From NCBI GenBank assembly GCA_024640845.1, contig JAHEEE010000010.1, forward strand, positions 1 through 64,000: 64,000 nt of DNA. Direction: 5' to 3'. Below the pieces are notes generated by a model that saw only the letters and a list, made by a program, of their open reading frames with translations, did not search any database and was not told the origin of the DNA. The translations under genes were made by a program, and so were the position numbers. The DNA comes from Myxococcales bacterium (GTDB lineage Bacteria > Myxococcota_A > Polyangia > Polyangiales > Houyiibacteriaceae). This document shows, piece by piece, positions 1 to 8,670 of this stretch (positions are counted from its first letter, which is position 1; every line of letters begins with the position of its first letter).

Positions 1-2046
1 TATCCGGATGACGCGAGGCTCGCACCATCGACGGCGACGCACGTTCGACCTACCGCATCGCTCTCATCGGCGCCGAGCGCGAAACCCTCTCGCCCCTCCG
101 CCCGCCGGAGCGCCGACCCCGCGCCTCTCATCGAGCTTCGTGTCGAGGAAGTCGACGCAGAACACGAAGAGCCCATCATCGACGCGCAGCTTCGAGGCCC
201 GTTGGAGCCGGAGGACGACCTGATCGTTCCTTCGTCCTCGCCGTTCAGCCTCGATGCGCGGATGTACCCGACGCTCGCCAAGCTCGGCCGGAATCTCACC
301 GAGATGGCATCTCTAGGACGCATCGACGAAGTGATCGGGCGTGACGGCGAGATCGAGCGACTGCTCGACGTGCTTGCCCGTCGCCGTTCGAACAATCCGA
401 TTCTCGTAGGCCCGCCTGGTGTGGGAAAGACTGCAATCGTGGAAGGCCTCGCGCGGCGTTTGGCGCTCGGGGGCGAGGGCGTACGTGGCCTCGAGGGTAC
501 GATCATCGTCGAGCTGTCCGCGGGCGGCCTGGTTTCGGGAACCGGCGTTCGAGGCGCTCTCTCAGAGCGAATGCGTCGCCTTCAGTTCGAGGTGAAACGC
601 GCCGAGGGCAAGATCGTGCTGTTCATCGACGAGGTGCACGCGCTGTTCACCGGCGGCGATTCGCCGGACGACCTCGCACACGAGCTGAAAGCATCGCTGG
701 CACGGGGGGAGCTACCTTGCATCGGCGCGACTACCGATGTGGAATACCGGAAGTACGTCGAGAAGGACGCCGCGCTCGCGCGCCGCTTCTCGCCGATTCA
801 TGTCGCCGAGCCGACGCCCGAGGACGCCATCGAGATCTTGCGGGGGATCGCTCCGAGGTACGAGGTACATCACGGCGTCGCGTATGACGCCTTGGCGGTC
901 GAGTCCGCGGTCGAGCTCTCGGTCCGCTACGTCCCGGACCAGAGCTTGCCGGACAAAGCGATCGGGCTGCTCGATCTAGCCGGCGCTCGCTGCCGGCGCC
1001 GCGGGGGCGCCGTGGTCGACCACGAAGCCATCGCCGAGGTCGTGGCGGAGAAGGTTCGCGTGCCCGTCGAGCGCCTGCTGGTGACCGACTCTCAGAAGCT
1101 GCTGGATCTCGAGCGCCACCTCGCAGAGCACGTCGTCGGACATGCCGACGTGATGACTCGCGTATCCGACGCTCTTCGCAAGGGTGCGGCCGGATTCCAC
1201 GGTCGTCGACCGCTCGCGACATTCTTGTTCCTGGGGCCCACGGGCGTCGGAAAGACCGAAACGGCCCGCGCGTTGAATGAGCTCTTCTTCATGGGATGCC
1301 CCATGACTCGAATCGACATGAGTGAGCTGAGCGAATCGCATGCTGTCGCCAAGCTTGTCGGCGCGCCCCCGGGCTACATCGGCCACGACACCGGCGGCCA
1401 ACTGACCGAGGCTATCCGTCACCGCCCATATCAGTTGGTTCTGCTCGACGAGGTCGAAAAGGCGCACCTCGACGTGCTGCAGTCGCTGCTGCCCTTGCTC
1501 GAAGACGGCCGCCTCACCGATGGCAAAGGCAGGACCGTCGACTGCACACATACGATTGTCGTGATGACCTCGAACCTCGGCGCTCAGGGATCCGCGCGAA
1601 GTCAGAGCTCGATCGGTTTTCGCGGTGGGTCGGAAGGAGAGGGCGATGAAAGCTCCGCCGCTCTTGCCACGGCCCGAAGAGCGCTTCCGCCAGAGCTCTG
1701 GAATCGAATCGACGAACCGCTTTACTTCGGTCCGTTGAGCCGCGACGAAGTGGCCGAGATCGCAGGTCGAATGTCGACCGGGGTCGCCGCCCAACTTCGC
1801 GAGCGGCAGGGGGTCGACCTCGTATTCGACCCGACCGCGATCGACGCGCTTCTCGCTCTTGGGGGCTACGATGCCGACCTCGGGGCGCGTCCGATGCGAA
1901 GGATTATCGGTCGCAAGGTCGAGGCGCCGCTTGCGGCCGCGATTCTGGCCGGCGAGTTCCAGAAGGGCGATCGAATCGTCGCGATCGGCTGCGCCGACGG
2001 CATTCGCTTCGAGAGGGCGGATGGGTCGGTCGAAGCGGCGGAGTGA
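1..2046 (+). CDS. ClpA/ClpC-like AAA+ unfoldase, 5' end outside the window
   Basis: ATP-driven protein unfoldase with two AAA+ modules. Module 1 has Walker A GPPGVGKT (nt 409-432) and Walker B VLFIDE. Module 2 has Walker A GPTGVGKT (nt 1234-1257) and LLDEVEKA, followed by a ClpB_D2-small-like C-terminus. The tripeptide IGF (nt 1612-1620) lies between Walker B and sensor 1 of module 2. That is where ClpA carries its ClpP-docking IGL loop, so a partnership with ClpP is likely. No Clp N-terminal repeat and no ClpB-type coiled-coil middle domain are visible. The frame is open to base 1 without a convincing start (TTG at 202 is an internal candidate), so the gene probably begins upstream. The first ~120 nt look more protein-like in another frame. 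Confidence 0.85.
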   Translation, partial: YPDDARLAPSTATHVRPTASLSSAPSAKPSRPSARRSADPAPLIELRVEEVDAEHEEPIIDAQLRGPLEPEDDLIVPSSSPFSLDARMYPTLAKLGRNLTEMASLGRIDEVIGRDGEIERLLDVLARRRSNNPILVGPPGVGKTAIVEGLARRLALGGEGVRGLEGTIIVELSAGGLVSGTGVRGALSERMRRLQFEVKRAEGKIVLFIDEVHALFTGGDSPDDLAHELKASLARGELPCIGATTDVEYRKYVEKDAALARRFSPIHVAEPTPEDAIEILRGIAPRYEVHHGVAYDALAVESAVELSVRYVPDQSLPDKAIGLLDLAGARCRRRGGAVVDHEAIAEVVAEKVRVPVERLLVTDSQKLLDLERHLAEHVVGHADVMTRVSDALRKGAAGFHGRRPLATFLFLGPTGVGKTETARALNELFFMGCPMTRIDMSELSESHAVAKLVGAPPGYIGHDTGGQLTEAIRHRPYQLVLLDEVEKAHLDVLQSLLPLLEDGRLTDGKGRTVDCTHTIVVMTSNLGAQGSARSQSSIGFRGGSEGEGDESSAALATARRALPPELWNRIDEPLYFGPLSRDEVAEIAGRMSTGVAAQLRERQGVDLVFDPTAIDALLALGGYDADLGARPMRRIIGRKVEAPLAAAILAGEFQKGDRIVAIGCADGIRFERADGSVEAAE

Positions 2047-2844
2047 TCAGCGCTCCGTCTCGCGAAGGATCTGCGCTGCTTTCGCTTTGGAGAGACCTGC
2101 AGCGCGCGCACATCGCACGATGATCGGGGCTACGGCGTCGTAAGCGGACAACGCGCCAAGGTTGACGCGACGAACTGCGCTTCGATGTTTTGCAACGGTC
2201 GCGGCGTCGCCACGCGCGATTGGACCCGTGAGTGCGTTCGGTACGCCGAGCCGCTGCACGTTTTCTCCCACGCTTTGGAGTAGCCCACCGATGGCGCGCT
2301 CGGCGGCGCGTTGGTCGAATCCGAGCCGGGCCAGGATCGAGACCGAGAAAAACGCAAGCGCCGCGGCGCCGTTGGCCGCCAGCGCGGCCGCAGCGTGATA
2401 CGCTGGGTCGCTGGTTTGCGCGACTACCACACGCGCTCCGCATGCGGACGCGATGCGTCGGCTGGCTGCGATCGCGCCCCGATCACCGCTGACCGTGAAG
2501 GACGTGCCCCGAAGGCTTGGATGGGTGCGCGTGCTTGGAAACGAAACGAGTGGGTGCATGACGCCGACCGCCGCGCCGCGAGATGCGCACGCGCGAAGCT
2601 CGTCGACGCTTCGAGCGCCAGCGCAGTGCACCACGGCCGCCTTGGGGCTCACGTGGGGGGCGATGCATTCGGCAACCTCTTCGATCGCATCGTCGGATAC
2701 CGCGAGCACGATCGTATCTGCCCTGCGCACCGCGGAGGCTGGAATCGTTCGACCGACCGATCTCAGCTCGATGCCTGCACTCTTCCGGAGCGTTCGAGCA
2801 AGCCCGTTTCCGACTCGTCCGCGTCCGATGATGAGGACGTTCAT
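2047..2844 (-). CDS. Rossmann-like/DUF2520 domain oxidoreductase-like protein
   Basis: 265 aa. The N-terminus has a dinucleotide-binding fold (VLIIGRGRVGNGLARTL, residues 3-19), followed by a beta-alpha region resembling ketopantoate reductase or pyrroline-5-carboxylate reductase (TIVLAVSDDAI). The C-terminal half is helical and fits DUF2520. The substrate is unknown for this family. The ATG overlaps the nadD stop by 4 nt (2841-2844), so it is the last gene of the coupled minus-strand run that begins with the giant TPR proteins. It ends one base after the convergent Clp gene stops, leaving no room for a terminator between them. Confidence 0.85.
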   Translation of the reverse strand: MNVLIIGRGRVGNGLARTLRKSAGIELRSVGRTIPASAVRRADTIVLAVSDDAIEEVAECIAPHVSPKAAVVHCAGARSVDELRACASRGAAVGVMHPLVSFPSTRTHPSLRGTSFTVSGDRGAIAASRRIASACGARVVVAQTSDPAYHAAAALAANGAAALAFFSVSILARLGFDQRAAERAIGGLLQSVGENVQRLGVPNALTGPIARGDAATVAKHRSAVRRVNLGALSAYDAVAPIIVRCARAAGLSKAKAAQILRETER

Positions 2845-3404
2845 TCGCTGCTCGCGTAAAGGTCATGCTCCCGGATGTACGCAATGACGGCGGTCGGGAC
2901 GAGACCGTCGAGATCTCCTGCGCCATCGAGCGCGGCGCGCACATCGGTCGAGCTCACGTTGGGAATGGAGATGGGACAGCCCTCGGGCACCGGGTATCCC
3001 TCCCGGCCGACGACCAGCGGTGGCGCCAGGGCTACGATGTCGTTCCATCGGTACCACCGATCGACCGTCTGCAGAACATCGCCCCCGATCAGCAGTCGAA
3101 GCTCTACGTCGGGATGCCGTGACCGAATCGTTTCGAGCGTGTGCAGCGTCCGGCTGACGTCCCTGAGCTCACGCTCGATGTCCATCGTCCTGACATCTCG
3201 AAATGGAGCGAAGCCAAGTTCGCACATCGCCATGCGGGCATCGAAAGGGGCTCCGTGCGCTTTGCCGAACGCGTGCTTCCAAGTAGGGATCGCCCACACC
3301 TCGTCGATGTGCGCTGCCGACAACGCCCAGGCGACCGAAAGCACGTGCCCTAGGTGAGGAGGGTCGAAGCTTCCGCCGTAGATGGCAACCCGCCTGCGCG
3401 TCAC
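2841..3404 (-). CDS. nadD: Nicotinate-nucleotide adenylyltransferase
   Basis: 187 aa. It adenylates nicotinate mononucleotide to deamido-NAD, an essential step of NAD synthesis. The nucleotidyltransferase signature GGSFDPPHLGH (about residues 9-19) holds the ATP-binding HxGH motif, and the C-terminal SSTDVR matches the family ISST.iR motif. I chose the GTG at 3404 because it overlaps the upstream stop by 4 nt and yields a normal N-terminus, VTRRRVAIYGG. A longer frame to 3452 adds 16 residues not typical of the family. It sits in an operon with a DUF2520 gene and a phosphoesterase-like gene. Confidence 0.93.
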   Translation of the reverse strand: MTRRRVAIYGGSFDPPHLGHVLSVAWALSAAHIDEVWAIPTWKHAFGKAHGAPFDARMAMCELGFAPFRDVRTMDIERELRDVSRTLHTLETIRSRHPDVELRLLIGGDVLQTVDRWYRWNDIVALAPPLVVGREGYPVPEGCPISIPNVSSTDVRAALDGAGDLDGLVPTAVIAYIREHDLYASSE

Positions 3405-3994
3405 GGCGCCACCATGACCTTTGCACCGCGCCCCTGGATCGGCTCCGTCCACAGGATCTCGCCGCCGATGTCGATCGCCCTCAGCTCGACGCCGCCTGCT
3501 TCCGATCGGTCGTCCAGCAGGCCCAGGCGGCCTCCCGTGAGGGGGCCTGGGGAGAAGAAGCAGCGGGGGCCGAACCGCTTGAACATCAGCTCACGAGCGT
3601 CGCCGAAGATGACGACGTTCGAGTTCACGACGTCGTCTTCTCCGAGGGTCGTCTTGTTGCGCACGATCAGAACGATACGGTCGTCCAGCATCTCCATCGC
3701 GCGGGTAGGGGGACGGGGCGCCACTCGAAGCTTCTCGAGGTAGCGCGCACCGCGGAGCTGAACGAGCACATCTTCGATGTCGGATGGTGACCCGGTTGCA
3801 GCCACTCGAGCCACCTGCCGCTCGATGGGATGTCCGTTCCCCTCCGACTCGTGCGCCATGACGAACTCGCGCAGGGCGTCGTCTTCGCCGAGATAGATGA
3901 CTTGGTCGACCTGGTATTCGACGATCAAGAGCTTGGCCGCCCGTTCGAGGGCGGCAGTGTCCGTGTTCGCGGGTCCGATGAGGCCGAGTCGCAT
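3401..3994 (-). CDS. Conserved hypothetical, degenerate metallophosphoesterase-like protein
   Basis: 197 aa from ATG 3994; a TTG at 4003 would touch the upstream stop. The N-terminus MRLGLIGPANTDTAAL and the following VDQVIYLGEDDALREF follow the alternating pattern of a YfcE-like calcineurin phosphoesterase (DxHG...GD). However, the metal-binding Asp and His positions are Gly, Pro or Ala here. Later segments such as VVIFGDARELMFKRFGPRCFFSPGPL resemble the family's last strands, again without HxH. The fold assignment is an inference from pattern, and no catalytic activity can be supported. It lies between the giant TPR genes and nadD in a tightly coupled operon. Confidence 0.55.
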   Translation of the reverse strand: MRLGLIGPANTDTAALERAAKLLIVEYQVDQVIYLGEDDALREFVMAHESEGNGHPIERQVARVAATGSPSDIEDVLVQLRGARYLEKLRVAPRPPTRAMEMLDDRIVLIVRNKTTLGEDDVVNSNVVIFGDARELMFKRFGPRCFFSPGPLTGGRLGLLDDRSEAGGVELRAIDIGGEILWTEPIQGRGAKVMVAP

Positions 3995-3999
3995 CGCTC

Positions 4000-6900
4000 T
4001 CAACGATCTACACCAGCTAGGGCCCTCGCTTCAAAATGTGCGTCACTGATCGCGAAGCGGATCAGCGCCCAGGCCTCCGGGGTTTCGCGGATCGCTTCGA
4101 GTCGGTCCGCTTTCGAGGTCGGAACAGGGTGCCCCGTGATCTTCAGAAGAGCGTCGATGGCGGTTGGCACGTCGCCGGTGAGCGTGAGCGCTGCGCGATC
4201 TCCGAGAGCGCTCACCGCGAAGGGGACGAGCCTGGTCGAAAACGCCGAATTACCGCGCAATTCGAGGACCAAGCTCTCGACCTCATCGCGCCAGCGTCGC
4301 GGCACCGCCTTGATCAGCCTCTTGCGAAGGTCTTGAAGCTGTTGGGGTTCGGCCCCGCTCGGTCGGCTGGGGTCGTGCCCTTGAAGCAGCGCCAGCAAGG
4401 CAGCATCGAGCTCTTCGGGGCGCGCGCGAAGGGCGGGGGCGAGGTGGTTCGCGGCCACCTTGAGCGCACGCGCGAAGAGAAAGACACGCTGCTCGGGCGT
4501 GGTCATCTCGTGGAGGTTCCCACCGACGACGAGCGTTGGCGGGTCGCCGCTTATCGGCATGCACGAGGCGGGCGCGATGTAGGTGACCCTGAGCTTCGGC
4601 TCGCTGATCCCGAGCGCCTCCGCGACCGCGCCAGCTTCTTCGACGAGACTCCGGTGCGGACCCGACGGCCGGCGCAGACGCCATGCGCTGGCGTCGAACG
4701 GGAGCATCTTGTCGAACGCGTGCTCGCACAGCGTAAACAGACGACACAGGGTTTGCGGAAGACTCCTCGGAGCGACGAGGTTGTCAACGCGCGGTGTGAG
4801 CGGTGTCTCGGGCTCGCCGAATGCCTCGTTCCGGTCGCCAACGTCTCCCTCGAAGAGCGAGGCGGGGTGACCGATCGCGATCCCTGCGCTTGCAGCACAG
4901 GACGCGGCTGCGGACCCGTGGCGGCGGTTGAGCACTCGCACCAAGGTCGTCCACAACGCCTCGTCGCCCGGTTGCGCCTCGATGGCATCACGCAGGTCGT
5001 TCGCGGCGCGATTGAGGTGCATGGACTCGGCGGGACCGGTGCCCTGTCGCGCGTAGTAGTCCGCGACGGCAAGGATGACATCTGGGTCCGTCGGCTGTTC
5101 CGACCTGAGCTGCTCGAGCATTGCTTCGGCTTGGCGGCTTTGTCCGGCGAGCTCCACCGTGGCGGCCAAACGTATGCGGTAGTCGCGTCTCTCCGTGTCA
5201 CTCGGCGCGCGCCGAACGAGCTCTTGGAGAAGTCGCGCCGCGTCGCGGGGCTTGTCTTGCTCCGTAAGCACGGAGGCGAGGCGGTCGATCGTCTCGACGT
5301 GCGCAGGCGCCAGCTCGAGCGTGCGTCGAAGAGAGGCTTCTGCCCGCGGCAGATCGCCGAGATGCTCGTGGTAGATCTCCGCGAGCTGCGAGAACGCCCA
5401 GACCTGCTCGTCGACGCTTCGCTTGAGCCGCGCGATTCGGATCAGCGCCTCGGCCGCTCCCTGCCAATCTTGTCGTTCGCGATGGGTCTCCACCAGCTCG
5501 CGGAGCGCGGCAAAGTGGTGCGGGTCGAGCTCGAGGCATTCTGCGAGGGCCTCGATGACCCCGGCGACGTCGCCGCGCTCGCGCCGCTGCGCAGCCTTTT
5601 CGAGTAGCAGGCCCACGAGCGTTGGCGTGTCGGCCCCTGCGTCGATTCGTGCGTCCGTGAGCTCCTCGAGCTCGTCGACGAGACCCCGCTGTCGATAGAC
5701 GCCGGCGAGCCGACGGTAGACGTCGAGATAGGTGATGTCGCTGTTCGCCGCCGACACCCAGGCTCGCAGCGCGCGCTCCTGGTCCCCGAGATCTTGCTCG
5801 AAGATGCAGGCTGTCTCACGCCAAAGAGACGCAGCCCGCTGTTTGTCTTTCGCGTGGGTCGCCGCTGTTTGATAGCCAGCAGCGGCGTCCTCATACCGCT
5901 TGGCCGCGCGGAGCAGCTCAGCCTCGGCCTCCAACGCGAGTGGGTGGTCGCTCGCCGTGTTTAGGGCTTCGAGGGCCCGACCGGGATCGCCCGCCCGCTG
6001 AAGCAAGTGCGCGGCTTCCAGGGCCACCGCGGCGCGCTCGAGATCATTGCGCAACGAACCCTGAAGCGCGATGAGAGCCCCGAGGGCGAGCTCGGTGTCC
6101 CCCTTCGCGTAAGCGGCGCCTAGCACTTGGCGCGCCAATCCCGGGTCGGCCTCCAGGTTGTCGTCGATGCCGCACAATACTCGATCGATGTGGTTCTGAA
6201 GGATGTCCGGATCCGCTTTGAGGAGCTCGACTCGCAGCCTCTGCCTGGCGAGCCGATCCGCCGAACCCTCGGGGAGGGCGAGCATGAGTCGTTTCGTGCT
6301 CGAACGGATGCGCTCGGGATCTCGTTCCCGGAGGGCGTCCCACTCGAGAGCGCGGCTCGTTGGGATGTGGTCGGGCCTAGCCTCGGCGATCGACTGAAGA
6401 GAAAGCCTCGCGCTCTGCATGTCACGCCTCACGAGGCGGTCGACTTCGGCCATCGCTGACGAAGCGCGCAGCTCTTCTGCCTCGCTCGTCGCCTCTCGAG
6501 CCCGTTGCATCGCCGATTCCGCAAAGCGCGCGTACTCCGAAGCCTGAAGCTCAGCGTCCTTCTTGCGAACGCGAAGGGCGATGTTGTTCGGCGCGTCCTT
6601 TGCCGCCTCACGTAGCGATCGCGCTGCTTCAGTGGCTAGACCGGCAGCGCGATAAGACTCGGCGGCACGCGGAAGGTAGCCCGCGGAACCGAGCTTGCTT
6701 GCCGCGAGGGCCATGAGGTCTCCGGCGGCCTTCGTGTCGAAGCCCGCCGAATCGAAGAGGTGCTCGATGAGAAGCGGGTCCGGCTTGTTTCGATCGAGCG
6801 CGGTTTCCGCGTATCTCCCACGCCGCTCCGAGGACTCGGTCCACATCGAAGCACGCAGTTGATGCGCGTTCCGACTGCCCGGATCGATCTCTGCCTGGAG

Positions 6901-8670
6901 CGACGCGGCGAGCGCGCGCCACTCGGAGTCACCAGATGCTTCTTCGAGGGCCCACAACGCGGGCGGATAGTGCGGTTCGCGCTCGAGTGCGGCCTCACAC
7001 GCTTGTCGCGCGGCTTCCGTCCCGCGTGTGAGTCGCGCGGCCATGGCGAGCGCGAAGGCGCTGCGGCCGCCAACCGTAGCATCCGCTTCGTCTCGCCATC
7101 GGAGCGCGCACCGAGCCGCGTCGTCGTCGAGCAGCGTCAGGGCGCGTCGCACCAACACGCTCCCGGGGCGGCGTTCTTCGGCGGCCAGTAGCGCGTTGAT
7201 GCGCCTGTCCGGGGGCGCGACCTCGGCGAGCGCGAGAGTCGCGCCCTCGGTCGGCGTTTCGATGGCAGCGAGCTCTCGTTCGAGCGCCTGTGCAAATCCG
7301 GTCATGTCGCCGCTTCGCGCAGTTGCGTCCGCATGGGCCATGGCAGCAGTCTTGCCCATCTGGTCGGGCATGGTTTCGAGGAGGCGATTGAGCTCGTCCT
7401 CGCCTTGCTCGGCCGTGCGCAGTAGCCCTCCGAGCGCCTCCACATATGCGCTCAATGCCGGGTGCGCGGAAGCTTCTGCGGGACTGAGCTCGCCGAGCTC
7501 TACTTCGAGGCGGGCGCGGCGTGCCGCCTTGACGCCTTCGATCTCGGGCGTGTCATCGAGGGCGCGCACACCGAGTGCGTCGGCTGCGGCTCGAAGGTCG
7601 CCTCTCAGCATACAGGCTTCTGCAAGCGTCCAACACGAAGCTGCGTTGCTTGCCCCTTCGAGCATTGCGCGCGCCTCGCTCGGCTGTCCGGCGGCCTCGG
7701 CAGTGACCGAAGCCATCCGCCGTAGCGCAGCCGCGATTGGCGCCGTTGCCCCTTCGGCTGCAGCCAGCAACCGAGCGACCGCGCTTGGCTCCTCTCCAAG
7801 CGCGCGCGAAGCTCGAACGATTCCCAGTTGCGGCCCAAGCGACTCTGAGCGCGCCTCGAGCACCCGCTCGAAGAGAGCCTTCGCCTCAGCTGGCTTCGAG
7901 GCTTCTTCCATGAGCTCGGCGGCGTGCGCGAGAATGACACCTTGGGCCTCGGTCGACGGCCAGCGTTCCGCCGCTGCCGACAACGCGCGTGCCGCGTCGC
8001 CCTTCTGACCGCGTGCAAGGCGCGCTCCCGCGGCCACGATCCAGGGGATGAAGCTCTGTGGTTCGATCTCGGCCGCGTGTGAAGCCGCCTGCTCTGCGGC
8101 GGCGGCATCGCCAAGCTTCGTCAGCTGGATTTGTGCCAATAGCCCGAGCGCCGCCGCGCGCTCGGCTGCCGTCAGGTCGAGTGCGGCCTCTCTCTCGAGC
8201 GCTTCGACCGCGGCTGCCCAGTCCTCGCGCCGCATCGCGTGCCTTCTCAGGGCTCTCAGCACCACCACGTCCCGTGCATCGGCGGCGAGCGCCTGCTCGT
8301 AGTTTCGGGTGGCGGAATCGAGATCACCGAGCTGCTCGCACAACTCCGCGGCGGAGGTGAGCAGGCGGGCGCGCGAAGAGCCGACCGTGCGTTTCGCTAG
8401 CGCATCCAGGAGCTCGATCCGGCGCTTCTTGGCTTCGGCGGTGTCTCCAACGAGCGGCAAGGCTTCATGGCGAGAGGTGTGCTGGAACACCGTACGCTGA
8501 GCCGCTTGTGCGCCGACGTCATCGGGGTTTGGCGGCTTGCTGACATGCTTGGCTTGCGGGCCGGTCTGAGTCTCGACGAACGTGTCGAGCAAGCTCGCGA
8601 TCGCGTCGTCGTCGAAATCAAAAGACGGCGGGGTCGATCCGCGGTCCGTTCCGGAGAGCTCGTCAGGCAT
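4000..8670 (-). CDS. Giant tetratricopeptide-repeat protein (1556 aa)
   Basis: No signal peptide or membrane segment is seen, so it is probably cytoplasmic. An acidic, low-complexity N-terminus (residues ~1-60, SFDFDDDAIASLLDTF) is followed by more than 1100 residues of helix pairs with the TPR pattern (A-L.. A..  .P), including clear copies such as AESYRAAGLATEAARSL and AVDPG-like turns. The last ~230 residues form a separate non-TPR domain (TPEQRVFLFARALKVAANHL ... ALIRFAISDAHFEARALAG). A weaker form of this domain recurs at the end of the neighbouring TPR protein. The start overlaps that gene by 8 nt. Such proteins normally act as scaffolds; the partners are unknown. Confidence 0.85.
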   Translation of the reverse strand: MPDELSGTDRGSTPPSFDFDDDAIASLLDTFVETQTGPQAKHVSKPPNPDDVGAQAAQRTVFQHTSRHEALPLVGDTAEAKKRRIELLDALAKRTVGSSRARLLTSAAELCEQLGDLDSATRNYEQALAADARDVVVLRALRRHAMRREDWAAAVEALEREAALDLTAAERAAALGLLAQIQLTKLGDAAAAEQAASHAAEIEPQSFIPWIVAAGARLARGQKGDAARALSAAAERWPSTEAQGVILAHAAELMEEASKPAEAKALFERVLEARSESLGPQLGIVRASRALGEEPSAVARLLAAAEGATAPIAAALRRMASVTAEAAGQPSEARAMLEGASNAASCWTLAEACMLRGDLRAAADALGVRALDDTPEIEGVKAARRARLEVELGELSPAEASAHPALSAYVEALGGLLRTAEQGEDELNRLLETMPDQMGKTAAMAHADATARSGDMTGFAQALERELAAIETPTEGATLALAEVAPPDRRINALLAAEERRPGSVLVRRALTLLDDDAARCALRWRDEADATVGGRSAFALAMAARLTRGTEAARQACEAALEREPHYPPALWALEEASGDSEWRALAASLQAEIDPGSRNAHQLRASMWTESSERRGRYAETALDRNKPDPLLIEHLFDSAGFDTKAAGDLMALAASKLGSAGYLPRAAESYRAAGLATEAARSLREAAKDAPNNIALRVRKKDAELQASEYARFAESAMQRAREATSEAEELRASSAMAEVDRLVRRDMQSARLSLQSIAEARPDHIPTSRALEWDALRERDPERIRSSTKRLMLALPEGSADRLARQRLRVELLKADPDILQNHIDRVLCGIDDNLEADPGLARQVLGAAYAKGDTELALGALIALQGSLRNDLERAAVALEAAHLLQRAGDPGRALEALNTASDHPLALEAEAELLRAAKRYEDAAAGYQTAATHAKDKQRAASLWRETACIFEQDLGDQERALRAWVSAANSDITYLDVYRRLAGVYRQRGLVDELEELTDARIDAGADTPTLVGLLLEKAAQRRERGDVAGVIEALAECLELDPHHFAALRELVETHRERQDWQGAAEALIRIARLKRSVDEQVWAFSQLAEIYHEHLGDLPRAEASLRRTLELAPAHVETIDRLASVLTEQDKPRDAARLLQELVRRAPSDTERRDYRIRLAATVELAGQSRQAEAMLEQLRSEQPTDPDVILAVADYYARQGTGPAESMHLNRAANDLRDAIEAQPGDEALWTTLVRVLNRRHGSAAASCAASAGIAIGHPASLFEGDVGDRNEAFGEPETPLTPRVDNLVAPRSLPQTLCRLFTLCEHAFDKMLPFDASAWRLRRPSGPHRSLVEEAGAVAEALGISEPKLRVTYIAPASCMPISGDPPTLVVGGNLHEMTTPEQRVFLFARALKVAANHLAPALRARPEELDAALLALLQGHDPSRPSGAEPQQLQDLRKRLIKAVPRRWRDEVESLVLELRGNSAFSTRLVPFAVSALGDRAALTLTGDVPTAIDALLKITGHPVPTSKADRLEAIRETPEAWALIRFAISDAHFEARALAGVDR

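Noticed and set aside
8-223. A 71-codon frame at the left edge
   Set aside because: Arg/Ser/Pro-rich and overlapping the Clp frame; no family features.
731-1794. Long frames antisense to the Clp gene
   Set aside because: Typical GC-rich shadow frames, low-complexity Arg/Ser/Ala composition, no motifs.
4036-5607. 523-codon plus-strand frame opposite the 1556-aa TPR gene
   Set aside because: Antisense shadow; the TPR frame on the other strand has clear repeats and normal composition.
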